Shown here piece after piece: positions 1-7,442 of a DNA stretch of 17,714 nt. Each line of letters starts with the position of its first letter. Positions within the stretch are counted from its first letter, which is position 1. The position numbers and the translations under genes are program-made. The notes below the pieces were generated by a model that ran no database searches, was not told the origin of the DNA, and was given only the letters and a program-made list of their open reading frames with translations. Source of the DNA: Planctomycetota bacterium (lineage in GTDB: Bacteria; Planctomycetota; UBA1135); NCBI GenBank assembly GCA_003501525.1, contig DNPI01000037.1, positions 1-17,714 on the forward strand, read 5' to 3'.

Positions 1-1159
1 ACAGGAAAACAGACCCCGCGTCTTTTATGCCATTCGGATCCGCATGATCTGCTCCAATTGCATAGTCCTTCACGCCGTCTCTGTCGATATCTGTAATCCC
101 AGCAACTCGTGCGCCGAATTGGTCGCCCCCGCCAACACCGAAATGCGTTCTGATTAGTGTCCCCGTGGCCCCAGAGAAGAGAAAAGCTCCGCCAACTCTT
201 TCGTCCCCTCCGCCTCTAGCGCCAGGCGCGCCGACTAGAAAATCTTGGCTACCATCATCATCGATGTCATAAATCCTTTCTACGGAGGTCCCGAAGTAGT
301 CATAAGCGTTCAATCCGCCTAGGCGGTAAATGACATTGCCGGAGTCGCCGGAGTACATGAAAATTGCTCCGGCGTAGGGTTTCCCTTGGTTCTCTGCATA
401 AGGAGATCCAGCCACTAGGTCGTAAATACCGTCTCCGTCTAAATCTCCGACGCCAGTTACTACTCGGCCGTGTTGGTCTTGTGGCTTAAGGCCATTGAAC
501 CTCTTTATGACACCGAACGGAGGGCTTCCAGAAAAGACAAAGACGGCGCCAGTGTCTTGGTCGCCGGTAGCGGGGTTGTCCGCGAACGGCGCCCCTGCGA
601 GGATGTCTTTTGTGCCGTCGCCATCGAAATCGCCAACACCTGAAATAGTAGTTCCAAGATTCGCATCAGCTTCGGTTCCGTCCCAGCGGTGAATTAAATC
701 TCCTGTTGCTCCGGAGAAGAGAAAAACAGATCCGCTGTTGTGAAGCCCATTGGCGTCCATCCAATCGGCCGCGACCAAAATGTCGTGAAAACCATCTCCG
801 TCTACATCTCTGGGTGAAGCAATGGCTGCTCCCATGTGGTCGTAGGCATTGCCACCCTCAAATTCATAGATTGCCCGTCCATTGCGACCGGAGTAAACAC
901 GAGCAAACCCGGCATCTTTTGCTCCGGCAGTGTTTTCCGCGCCGGGAGCGCCAATTGCCCAATCTCTCCACCCGTCGCCGTCTATGTCTCCCATTGGGGA
1001 AATGGCGTAGCCAAAGTGGTCGCCTTTATTTTCTCCTGCATATCTGTGAGTTTGCTGCCATTCGCCACCGACAGTTTCTTGCCCCCAAAGTGTTGATTCA
1101 GGGCAGATTAGGGCAGCGAGCGCGAATTGAAGAAAGTGGACAGGTTGGATGCTTTTCAT
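1..1159 (-). CDS. Secreted FG-GAP repeat (integrin alpha-like beta-propeller) protein, 3' end cut by window
   Basis: The minus-strand frame from ATG 1159 stays open to the left edge, giving 386 visible codons; the C-terminus is missing. The first ~28 residues look like a signal peptide (MKS..., hydrophobic FLQFALAALI, possible cleavage near LWG/QE), so the protein is probably exported. Six calcium-binding loops of the type DxDxDGxxD are visible at about residues 58 (DIDGDGWRD), 118 (DVDGDGFHD), 177 (DFDGDGTKD), 239 (DLDGDGIYD), 298 (DIDDDGSQD) and 357 (DIDRDGVKD). They are spaced 59-62 residues apart, and most are followed by a GAP/GSP turn and an FSG/YSG strand. This is the FG-GAP family, which folds into a seven-bladed propeller; a seventh blade probably lies outside the window. 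Such proteins act at the cell surface in adhesion or binding; the ligand here is unknown. No good Shine-Dalgarno precedes the ATG. It lies 54 nt downstream of the OPT gene on the same strand. Confidence 0.9.
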   Translation of the reverse strand, partial: MKSIQPVHFLQFALAALICPESTLWGQETVGGEWQQTHRYAGENKGDHFGYAISPMGDIDGDGWRDWAIGAPGAENTAGAKDAGFARVYSGRNGRAIYEFEGGNAYDHMGAAIASPRDVDGDGFHDILVAADWMDANGLHNSGSVFLFSGATGDLIHRWDGTEADANLGTTISGVGDFDGDGTKDILAGAPFADNPATGDQDTGAVFVFSGSPPFGVIKRFNGLKPQDQHGRVVTGVGDLDGDGIYDLVAGSPYAENQGKPYAGAIFMYSGDSGNVIYRLGGLNAYDYFGTSVERIYDIDDDGSQDFLVGAPGARGGGDERVGGAFLFSGATGTLIRTHFGVGGGDQFGARVAGITDIDRDGVKDYAIGADHADPNGIKDAGSVFL

Positions 1160-1167
1160 GAGGGGAA

Positions 1168-1183
1168 GCCACGTCCGCGTGGC
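1168..1183 (-). other. Short GC-rich hairpin between OPT gene and FG-GAP gene
   Basis: GCCACG and CGTGGC form a perfect 6-bp stem with a 4-nt loop in the 54-nt gap, just upstream of the FG-GAP start. There is no T-run after it on the minus strand, so it is a poor intrinsic terminator. It could be a leader structure or chance. Confidence 0.25.
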
Positions 1184-1213
1184 CGACTTCCAGTATAAAC
1201 CGGAATTTAGAAA

Positions 1214-3094
1214 TCAGGTTTGGAGGTTATTGACGCCCGAAACGACTACTCCGGAGATGGATTCTCCGGCGATTGCTCCGCAGGCAAAGGGCACCGTGTA
1301 GGTTTCCGCGGTGTCCTTGTTCTTTTTGAAGGCCAGCCATGCAGCGAGGGCTCCTAGGAACATTGCCAATGGGTAGTAGAAAGGAAGGATGAGCCCCAGC
1401 CCAACTCCAGTTGCCGAAGGCACCCACATCTTTGATTTAGGAAATAACTTTTCAAGAATCATGAACACCGCGCCTATTACAAGTCCGACAACAATGGCTT
1501 GCTGGGCCATGCCGTGGAGATTGCCGAACCCTTTCATGAAAATTTCTGCGACAGCTTTCCATTGAACAGCAGCAGGTGCCACAAACTCAGGGTCTGCACC
1601 TTCGAATTTTGAGACATCCGGGATAAGCCACTTAAATCCAACGACGGTCGCAACTGTCCCGGAAAAAATGCCCATAAATTGAGCGATGAATTGCCGCCGG
1701 GGGTTGGCGCCTAGCAGGTAACCTGATTTAAGGTCGTTGAGGAGGTCGGCGCTGGCGCCAGCGGCTCCGGATGTGATACCTGCTGTCATCAAGTTGGCCT
1801 TTGCGTCTTGAGGGATTAATACCCCAAAAGTCAGCTGCATGATTTTCCCCATGGCCCCGGTCGGTGTTATGTCCGATTCGCCGGTAGCTCGGCATGCCAC
1901 TAATGCCAGGAAGAAGGTCATAAGCACTGCCAACGCTCCATAAAGAGGCGGAATGTTGAAGTGGTAGGATGCGACCAGGATGATCCCTAATCCTGAGGCG
2001 GCAATGCCAAACGTGAACCAGGAGAAGGGTACCTCGACACGGGAAATTCTTTCTTCCTGCTTGCCTCCCCCAAGCCCTTTAAAGGCCCTCACAATAGTTC
2101 CCCAATTCATAAGGAATGCGAGGAGTCCGGATGCGACCAGCATGGGAGCCCCTAGCCAGAGACCGATTTCTTTCCAGGCATAGACGGGGTTTGTGACCAC
2201 ACCGCTTTCTATTCCCATAGGGCCCACAACGAATGCCAAAGCGAGGCCTCCGACTAACATCCAGATTGCAATGCGCAGTCCGACTAAGGCTCCGGCGGCG
2301 ACCAATAGGAGACTGTGGTCTAGTTTTATCGTCCATGAGCTGAGGGGGTAAACAGTGCCAGCCGCTGAGATTCCAGGAATCCAGTCAAAGATTTTTGAAC
2401 TGGAAGGTAGCAAGGCTTGCCCTTTTATCTTCAGTCCAAAAATGAAGGGGAAGATTAAGCCAACACCTCCAGCGAGAAAGAGGGCGCGTGCTTTTGCTAG
2501 TGATTCTTTACTTTCGCTGTAGAGGCTTTGGAGAGTGACGGCCGCCGCCGTCCCTGAGGGGAAGCGCAACTTTTCCTGATTAATCATGTTGCGCTTCATG
2601 GGGATGGCCATGACTACGCCAAGCGCTGCTAGGCAGAAGACCCAGAGCATTAACACTGGCCAGGGGATTGTCTCCCCCGTTAGCATCATTAGGGCGGGAA
2701 TTGCAGAGACCATAATCCCCCCGGTTGAATAGCCGGCCGACGAAGCGGTCGATTGCATGCAGTTGTTCTCAAGAATTGAGAAGCGAGTTTTCCCGAGCAA
2801 TGGAGCGAGGCCTTTGTTCCAAATCGTGTAGGAAAGAACGCAGGCGGTAATGGCTACCCCTAGGTGCCATCCTGTTTTGAGGCCTGCGTATAGATTGGTG
2901 AAGGCCAGCAGAAAACCCAATGCTGATCCCATTAAGACCGCGCGCCAGGTTAATTGAGCAACATTGTCTCCGCGGTAGACCTTCTCGTACCACTCATCTT
3001 CGTCATAAGTAAGGACTTCGTTGGGATCGAGGTCCAAGGGGTTGCCTTGCGCAACTTCTTCTGCTGTTGCAGGTGCTTTTTGGAAAAGGCCCAT
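1214..3094 (-). CDS. OPT family oligopeptide / metal-chelate transporter
   Basis: A 626-residue polytopic membrane protein with many hydrophobic segments, starting after a ~45-residue acidic N-terminal tail. The stretch at residues 109-121 (LENNCMQSTASSA) followed by a GIMVSAIPAL segment matches the conserved region of the oligopeptide transporter (OPT) family, as does the early NLYAGLKTGW motif (67-76). The length is typical of bacterial OPT members. Characterised OPT proteins import small peptides, glutathione or metal-siderophore/nicotianamine complexes, driven by protons; the substrate here cannot be read from sequence. A good Shine-Dalgarno (AGAGGA) sits 8 nt before ATG 3094, inside the last codons of the CDGSH gene whose stop is only 3 nt away, so the two are almost certainly co-transcribed. 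Confidence 0.92.
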   Translation of the reverse strand: MGLFQKAPATAEEVAQGNPLDLDPNEVLTYDEDEWYEKVYRGDNVAQLTWRAVLMGSALGFLLAFTNLYAGLKTGWHLGVAITACVLSYTIWNKGLAPLLGKTRFSILENNCMQSTASSAGYSTGGIMVSAIPALMMLTGETIPWPVLMLWVFCLAALGVVMAIPMKRNMINQEKLRFPSGTAAAVTLQSLYSESKESLAKARALFLAGGVGLIFPFIFGLKIKGQALLPSSSKIFDWIPGISAAGTVYPLSSWTIKLDHSLLLVAAGALVGLRIAIWMLVGGLALAFVVGPMGIESGVVTNPVYAWKEIGLWLGAPMLVASGLLAFLMNWGTIVRAFKGLGGGKQEERISRVEVPFSWFTFGIAASGLGIILVASYHFNIPPLYGALAVLMTFFLALVACRATGESDITPTGAMGKIMQLTFGVLIPQDAKANLMTAGITSGAAGASADLLNDLKSGYLLGANPRRQFIAQFMGIFSGTVATVVGFKWLIPDVSKFEGADPEFVAPAAVQWKAVAEIFMKGFGNLHGMAQQAIVVGLVIGAVFMILEKLFPKSKMWVPSATGVGLGLILPFYYPLAMFLGALAAWLAFKKNKDTAETYTVPFACGAIAGESISGVVVSGVNNLQT

Positions 3095-3097
3095 TAA

Positions 3098-3340
3098 TTA
3101 TTCCTCTTGTTTTGAGTGGCTTCCGTCGCAGAAAGGCGCTCCGGCGGTTTTTTTGCAACCACACCAGGCGACGGTGGTTTTCTCCTCAATCCTTTGAACA
3201 ACTGGAAGAAAGCCAGAGTCACGGTGCCCGCCGTCGCAGAAAGGCTGCTTAGCTGATTTGCCGCATGAGCACCAAGCGTAGTTGCCAGGCTCTAGTTCCA
3301 TGACATAGGGGGAGTCCTTGGGGGATTCAGGATTTACCAT
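3098..3340 (-). CDS. Tandem CDGSH iron-sulfur domain protein (CISD3/Miner2-like)
   Basis: An 80-residue protein made of two CDGSH motifs. The first is C24-S-C26 ... C35-D-G-G-H39 (CSCGKSAKQPFCDGGH); the second is C60-G-C62 ... C71-D-G-S-H75 (CGCKKTAGAPFCDGSH). Each supplies three Cys and one His, the known ligand set for a labile redox-active [2Fe-2S] cluster in the mitoNEET/CDGSH family. Two motifs in one short chain without a membrane anchor match the class of human CISD3 and many bacterial homologues. It is probably cytosolic. The next gene, an OPT transporter, starts 3 nt after its stop and has its ribosome-binding site within this gene, which suggests a linked role, perhaps in iron or redox handling; that is inference. 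The start at 3340 leaves only a few residues before the first domain and has a weak ribosome-binding site. Confidence 0.9.
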   Translation of the reverse strand: MVNPESPKDSPYVMELEPGNYAWCSCGKSAKQPFCDGGHRDSGFLPVVQRIEEKTTVAWCGCKKTAGAPFCDGSHSKQEE

Positions 3341-3383
3341 CAGGGCAGCCTACCCCAGCTATTTCTTTTCGCTGAGATTTTGC

Positions 3384-3417
3384 TCCCTAGCCTAGGGCGC
3401 ACCCGGGCCCCTAGGGA
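3384..3417 (-). other. GC-rich hairpin between POT gene and CDGSH gene
   Basis: The 100-nt spacer holds TCCCTAG (3384-3390) and its exact complement CTAGGGA (3411-3417). Inner CCTAGG and GGGC/GCCC pairings allow an alternative 8-bp stem with one bulge. It lies about 25 nt after the POT stop and could end or attenuate that transcript, or stabilise its 3' end. No T-run follows on the minus strand, so a classical intrinsic terminator is not supported. Confidence 0.35.
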
Positions 3418-3440
3418 ACAGAGTTAGCAACTCTTGAGTT

Positions 3441-4985
3441 TTAGTCCTCGTTTGGGAGGGGGTTCTTCTTGGCCCAGTGGTCGTAAAGCAGCATAAGAAT
3501 CATGGAAAAGATTCCGACTGCCGCGAAGTAGGTCCACATTTGGTGGGGGGCATAAGTGTCCCACAGAAATTCGCGAGCACCATCGATGGTTGTGCCTAGC
3601 TTTTCGGCCAAGGTTGGCATGACATCGGTTTTTTGAAGGCCTGAGACGGCGGAAGTGGGCATATCTAAAACCTCCTGCAGGTGTCTTTTGGCTAGGTTCA
3701 CTTTGTCTGCGTTGTTTTCATACAGATGTCCACCGGCAAAGTTCAAGATTGACCAACCTATGCCCACCGTCATGTTTACGTATCCCATGTACAGGCCTTC
3801 TTTGCCTGGCGGTGCGATGGAAGCCAAATAGCGCATCTTGGTTGGGCTGGCGGACATTTCGCCGAAAGAAAAGACTCCAATGGCGAGCAAGCACCACCAT
3901 CCGTCCATTGATTGGCCGAGCATCCAAATAGAAAGCGAGGCAACGAAAATCCCCACAACAATAGCCATCAAAGAGCGCATTTTCCCGGTGACCCATCCAA
4001 TGGCAAATGCCAAAAACATGATGAGGAAAGCGTTGAAATTGACCATCCACTCTGCCGCAAGCATGCCATTGTTGACGACTGGGACATCTCCGGGAACCCA
4101 GGATTGAAGCCATGCGGCAAGCCCTCGTGAATCCACCCAATCGTCAATGAAGTTGGGTAAAAAATCCCACAGGGAATAGGCCATAAACCAAAATCCGGCG
4201 AATCCCAAGGTAAACCCTAGGACCCGAATGTTTCCAAGCCCCATGAAGCTTTCTTTCAAGATTTCAAGGGGCCCCTTGTTTTCCAATTCACCTCCTTCTT
4301 TGCTTGGCTCTTTGAAGAAGAAGAGAGGGATAAAGTTCAGGGCAATGCCTGCGGTGCACATGAGGAAAACATCTTTCCAGTCCAAAACGCGTAGGTAACC
4401 GCCAATCAAGGGACCGACAAAGGCGCCTACATTCACCATCTGATAGAAGATGGCCCATCCAACCGAGGCCTTGCGTTTGGGGATAGTTATTGCAATTAAA
4501 CCCTGTAATCCAGGTTTGAAAATTGCGGTCCCAGCGGCAAGGAGCATGGCGCCAGTAAAGAAAAGAGGGAAGGTATATTCGCCCCCTGCTGCGCCTTTCA
4601 TGGTTGCTAAATCTCCGCCATTCAGCGCAGCGCCAATTTCAATGGCATAGCCCATGAGCAAATAGCCGGCTATTTTGACTGCAGTAGCAATGCCAATGCT
4701 CAGCTTAAATCCATAGCGGTCGGCAAAGCCTCCGGACATGACGGGTAAAAAGCTTTGCACCAAAGCCCACCATCCAAAAATGATGCCTTTTTGAATGTGG
4801 TCAAATTGGGGGCCTCCATGCTCGTAGGCGAGCACCATGTAAATAGGCACCAAAGAGCGCAACCCGTAGTACGCAAAGCGCTCAACCACCTCCATCCAAT
4901 TGGCTACCCAAAAGATGCTGGGGAAGTTCGTTATTTGTTGGAGCAGCGTTTCTTGCTCGCGGGCGGGGGGATGACCGCTTTCCAT
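3441..4985 (-). CDS. POT/PTR2 family (MFS) proton-dependent peptide transporter
   Basis: A polytopic membrane protein of the major facilitator superfamily. Near the N-terminus it has EVVERFAYYG, matching the ExxERFxYYG motif that in POT transporters takes part in proton coupling and peptide binding. Further on, FYQMVNVGAFVGPLIGGYLR matches the second PTR2 signature (FYxxINxGxxxxPLIGG). A DRYGFK loop follows the second helix as in other MFS proteins. Known family members import di- and tripeptides with protons across the inner membrane. The ATG at 4985 is chosen because it leaves ~31 residues before the ExxER helix and 38 nt to the divergent M20 start. An upstream in-frame ATG at 5033 would add 16 residues and make the two divergent genes overlap by 10 nt; neither start has a clear ribosome-binding site. 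Substrate specificity is inferred from family only. Confidence 0.88.
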   Translation of the reverse strand: MESGHPPAREQETLLQQITNFPSIFWVANWMEVVERFAYYGLRSLVPIYMVLAYEHGGPQFDHIQKGIIFGWWALVQSFLPVMSGGFADRYGFKLSIGIATAVKIAGYLLMGYAIEIGAALNGGDLATMKGAAGGEYTFPLFFTGAMLLAAGTAIFKPGLQGLIAITIPKRKASVGWAIFYQMVNVGAFVGPLIGGYLRVLDWKDVFLMCTAGIALNFIPLFFFKEPSKEGGELENKGPLEILKESFMGLGNIRVLGFTLGFAGFWFMAYSLWDFLPNFIDDWVDSRGLAAWLQSWVPGDVPVVNNGMLAAEWMVNFNAFLIMFLAFAIGWVTGKMRSLMAIVVGIFVASLSIWMLGQSMDGWWCLLAIGVFSFGEMSASPTKMRYLASIAPPGKEGLYMGYVNMTVGIGWSILNFAGGHLYENNADKVNLAKRHLQEVLDMPTSAVSGLQKTDVMPTLAEKLGTTIDGAREFLWDTYAPHQMWTYFAAVGIFSMILMLLYDHWAKKNPLPNED

Positions 4986-5023
4986 GGCGCGGCACCGTAT
5001 CAGGGCGTCCCTATCCTTTCCGT

Positions 5024-6430
5024 ATGGATTCATCCGCTATCGCCCAGTTCTCTCAGAAAATTTGGAACGATTCCATTGTCCCGGCTCTTACGGACTACAT
5101 TCGGATTCCGGCGAAAAGCCCCATGTTTGACCCGGACTGGGAAGAAAACGGTCATATTGAACGCGCGGTTGATTTAGTGGAGCAGTGGTGTAGAGAGAAC
5201 GGGCCTGCAGAGATGAAAATTGAGGTCGTTCGACTTCCAGGGCGTACTCCCGTAATCCTTATGGAGATTGAGGGCGATGGAGAAGGAACCGTCCTGCTTT
5301 ATGGGCATCTTGATAAGCAGCCGGAGATGTCTGGCTGGAGAGATGGCTTTGGCCCTTGGGACCCAATCCTTGAAGAGGGTCGACTGTATGGGCGGGGCGG
5401 AGCGGACGATGGCTATTCAGCTTTTGCTGCAGTGACTGCTTTGCGAGCTTTACGGGAACATGGTGGCCGGCACGCGAGAGCAGTAGTTCTCATTGAGGCT
5501 TCTGAGGAGAGTGGGAGCCCTGACTTGCCCGCCTACCTAGATCACTTAGATGACCGGATTGGCGCAGTAGACCTAGTTGTGTGCCTCGATTCCGGTTGCG
5601 GGGATTACGAAAGGTTGTGGGGAACAACATCTTTACGGGGAATGGCAGCCGGAACTTTACGCGTGGGGGTCCTTCGGGACGGGGTCCATTCAGGCGACGC
5701 TGGGGGGGTTGTCCCGAGCAGCTTCCGTATTCTTCGCCACCTTCTTTCGCGAGTGGAGTGTTCTGAGACCGGAAGAGTGACGGTGATGGCGTGCCATTCT
5801 GAAATTCCAGAGCAAAGGCGCGAGCAAGCTGATGCCGCCGCTGTTGTTCTTGGCGAAACTGTTCATGCTCGTTTCCCATGGTCTGCGAATACGGTGCCCC
5901 ACACGGATGATGTTGCCCAGCTGATTCTGGCTAGAACTTGGGCTCCGGCGCTTGAAATTACAGGCATGGATGGAATCCCAGCGATTGAAAATGCCGGAAA
6001 TGTGTTGCGGCCAATCACCGAGGCGAAGCTTAGTTTCCGCTTGCCGCCTACTGCTGATCCGATTGCTGCCACTGCAGCGATTACTGAAGTCCTTACCGCT
6101 GATCCGCCACAAGGGGCTTCGGTGGAGTTCGACCCGGAAAGCCCTGCGGGCGGATGGAATGCGCCCCCATTGGCGACTTGGCTCGGGGACGCTGTAGAAA
6201 AAGCTTCTCAGGAGGCCTGGGGGAAACCTGCGGCATGGATGGGAGAAGGCGGGACTATTCCCTTCATGGCAATGCTGGGGCAAAAATTCCCAGAAGCCCA
6301 GTTTTTGATAACGGGGGTTTTGGGGCCGGAAGCGAACGCGCATGGCCCGAATGAATTTCTTCATGTCCCCTTCGCCACTCGGTTGACTGGTGCAGTTGCC
6401 CGAGTTTTGCATGAGCACGCATCTCGTTAG
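5024..6430 (+). CDS. M20 family metallopeptidase (carnosinase / CNDP-like dipeptidase)
   Basis: A 468-residue protein with the full set of M20 di-zinc residues. H95 and D97 are in LLYGHLDKQPE, the bridging Asp D128 in GRGGADDG, the catalytic and metal Glu pair E161-E162 in ASEESGS, D189 in CLDSGC and the C-terminal His H440 in NAHGPNEFLH. The HLDKQPE motif and the IPAKSPMFD N-terminus resemble the subgroup of cytosolic non-specific dipeptidases and beta-Ala-His dipeptidases. It should hydrolyse dipeptides in the cytoplasm, which fits the divergent peptide transporter next to it. Starting at ATG 5024 keeps the conserved first helix; the next Met (residue 34) would remove it. There is no evident Shine-Dalgarno, so translation may be leaderless. 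It converges on thiE with a 21-nt gap. Confidence 0.93.
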   Translation: MDSSAIAQFSQKIWNDSIVPALTDYIRIPAKSPMFDPDWEENGHIERAVDLVEQWCRENGPAEMKIEVVRLPGRTPVILMEIEGDGEGTVLLYGHLDKQPEMSGWRDGFGPWDPILEEGRLYGRGGADDGYSAFAAVTALRALREHGGRHARAVVLIEASEESGSPDLPAYLDHLDDRIGAVDLVVCLDSGCGDYERLWGTTSLRGMAAGTLRVGVLRDGVHSGDAGGVVPSSFRILRHLLSRVECSETGRVTVMACHSEIPEQRREQADAAAVVLGETVHARFPWSANTVPHTDDVAQLILARTWAPALEITGMDGIPAIENAGNVLRPITEAKLSFRLPPTADPIAATAAITEVLTADPPQGASVEFDPESPAGGWNAPPLATWLGDAVEKASQEAWGKPAAWMGEGGTIPFMAMLGQKFPEAQFLITGVLGPEANAHGPNEFLHVPFATRLTGAVARVLHEHASR

Positions 6431-6451
6431 CGCTGTTACAGGGACAGGGGG

Positions 6452-7054
6452 TTAATCTCCGAGGATCTCTGCAGCCGCAGCTGCGGGGTCTTTCGCGGCG
6501 CATATCCCAGCTGAAACAGCCATTGCGGCGCGATCTCGGACCATCCAAGCATTTTCAGGCAGAATGCCTCCAATTGCGACAAGGGGGACTCTGGAGATTG
6601 CACCCGCTGCAGCTAGAAACTCGGGTCCCAAGCCTTCTTTTACATCCTTCGTTGGCGTGGCAAATACTGGTCCGAATCCGGCGTATTGGACACCCATTTC
6701 CGCAGCCTCGTCAGCTTGCTCCAAATTATGGGTAGACACCCCTACCCATTTATCAGGGCCAACAATTTTTCTCGCGTCTTCGGGGTGCATGTCGTCTTGA
6801 CCGACGTGCACTCCGTCTGCGTCTAGTGCTGCTGCCACTTCAGGGCAGTCGTTAATTACCAAAGGAACGCTGTTCTTCCTGCATATAGGAAGGAGGATTT
6901 CTCCCCATTCGAAGAGTTGCGCAGAAGACATATTTTTCTCTCTGATTTGGACGCAATCAATGCCGCCTTGCATTGCGGCCCTAAGCACATCGAGTGGGTC
7001 GCGGACGCAGAGTTTTTGCGTAAGGATCAGGCAGAGCCGAAAGGGGGTGTTCAC
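6452..7054 (-). CDS. thiE: Thiamine-phosphate synthase
   Basis: A 200-residue TIM-barrel protein of the ThiE/TenI family. It joins HMP-pyrophosphate and thiazole phosphate to make thiamine phosphate. Family motifs are in order: QIREK at 36-40 (pyrophosphate contact), VINDC at 67-70, DGVHVGQDD at 80-88, GVSTHN at 105-110, AGFGPVFATPTK at 125-136 and IGGI at 161-164. These favour true ThiE over the TenI regulator-like branch. It begins with GTG at 7054, with GAGG very close upstream. It is the last gene of the minus-strand group queG / zinc ribbon / thiE and has no other thiamine gene nearby. Confidence 0.93.
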   Translation of the reverse strand: MNTPFRLCLILTQKLCVRDPLDVLRAAMQGGIDCVQIREKNMSSAQLFEWGEILLPICRKNSVPLVINDCPEVAAALDADGVHVGQDDMHPEDARKIVGPDKWVGVSTHNLEQADEAAEMGVQYAGFGPVFATPTKDVKEGLGPEFLAAAGAISRVPLVAIGGILPENAWMVRDRAAMAVSAGICAAKDPAAAAAEILGD

Positions 7055-7114
7055 CGCCTCAGGATAAATAAGTCCGGCTGCTCGCTCTAACCCAAGCGAC
7101 CCTTTGGCTGGTAT

Positions 7115-7321
7115 CTATGAGACGCGTTTCTTCGGGGCCCGAGGCTTCTTTTTGTCGGCGGCCAGGCCCTGCGCGAAGGCCTTCTTGTCCTGTGGATTAA
7201 AGAGTCGGACCCTAGCTCCGCAGTCTACGCAGTAGGCTGCCTTTAAGCTCTGGAGAAATCTCACATAGTCGCGGCATTTTGGGCAATACCGTTTTGTGTG
7301 GTAGAAGTCGTAGGGTTCCAT
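7115..7321 (-). CDS. Small zinc-ribbon protein of unknown function
   Basis: A 68-residue product if translated from ATG 7321. It carries two CxxC knuckles, CPKC and CVDC, about 18 residues apart (RYCPKC...AAYCVDCGARVRLF), a typical zinc-ribbon fold, and ends in a Lys/Arg-rich tail (KKKPRAPKKR). The basic tail suggests nucleic-acid or ribosome contact, but this is inference. The frame is open up to 7462, which would add 47 residues and overlap the end of queG by 20 nt. The added part contains no conserved-looking sequence and crosses an A/T inverted repeat (7396-7425), so the shorter start is preferred. No clear ribosome-binding site is visible. Confidence 0.6.
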   Translation of the reverse strand: MEPYDFYHTKRYCPKCRDYVRFLQSLKAAYCVDCGARVRLFNPQDKKAFAQGLAADKKKPRAPKKRVS

Positions 7322-7395
7322 TTGAGGGGATGGAGTTAGGGGATGACCGTCTTGCGGCTTGCCAAACAATACCTGGAATTTGGCCCCTTTGACGG

Positions 7396-7425
7396 CTAAA
7401 AAACTGCTGGAAAAGGGTTTTTTAG
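7396..7425 (-). terminator. A/T-rich perfect inverted repeat after queG
   Basis: CTAAAAAAC (7396-7404) and GTTTTTTAG (7417-7425) are exact complements around a 12-nt loop, starting about 18 nt beyond the queG stop. On the minus strand the second arm gives a run of six T. The stem is nearly all A-T pairs, so it would be a weak intrinsic terminator or attenuator; it might also be a protein-binding site. Confidence 0.35.
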
Positions 7426-7442
7426 TACATCGGAAAGAGGTT

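Noticed and set aside
706..1161. Plus-strand open frame (151 codons) at the left end
   Set aside because: It is the complement of the FG-GAP repeat gene, whose repeats are clear on the minus strand; the plus-strand product is Arg/Cys/His-rich nonsense.
5690..6418. Long minus-strand open frame (242 codons) opposite the M20 gene
   Set aside because: It lies wholly inside a gene with all catalytic residues, has low-complexity Arg/Ser/Pro-rich composition and no recognisable motif; it is an antisense shadow.
6431..6451. Terminator between the convergent M20 and thiE genes
   Set aside because: The 21-nt gap has no stem followed by a T-run on either strand.
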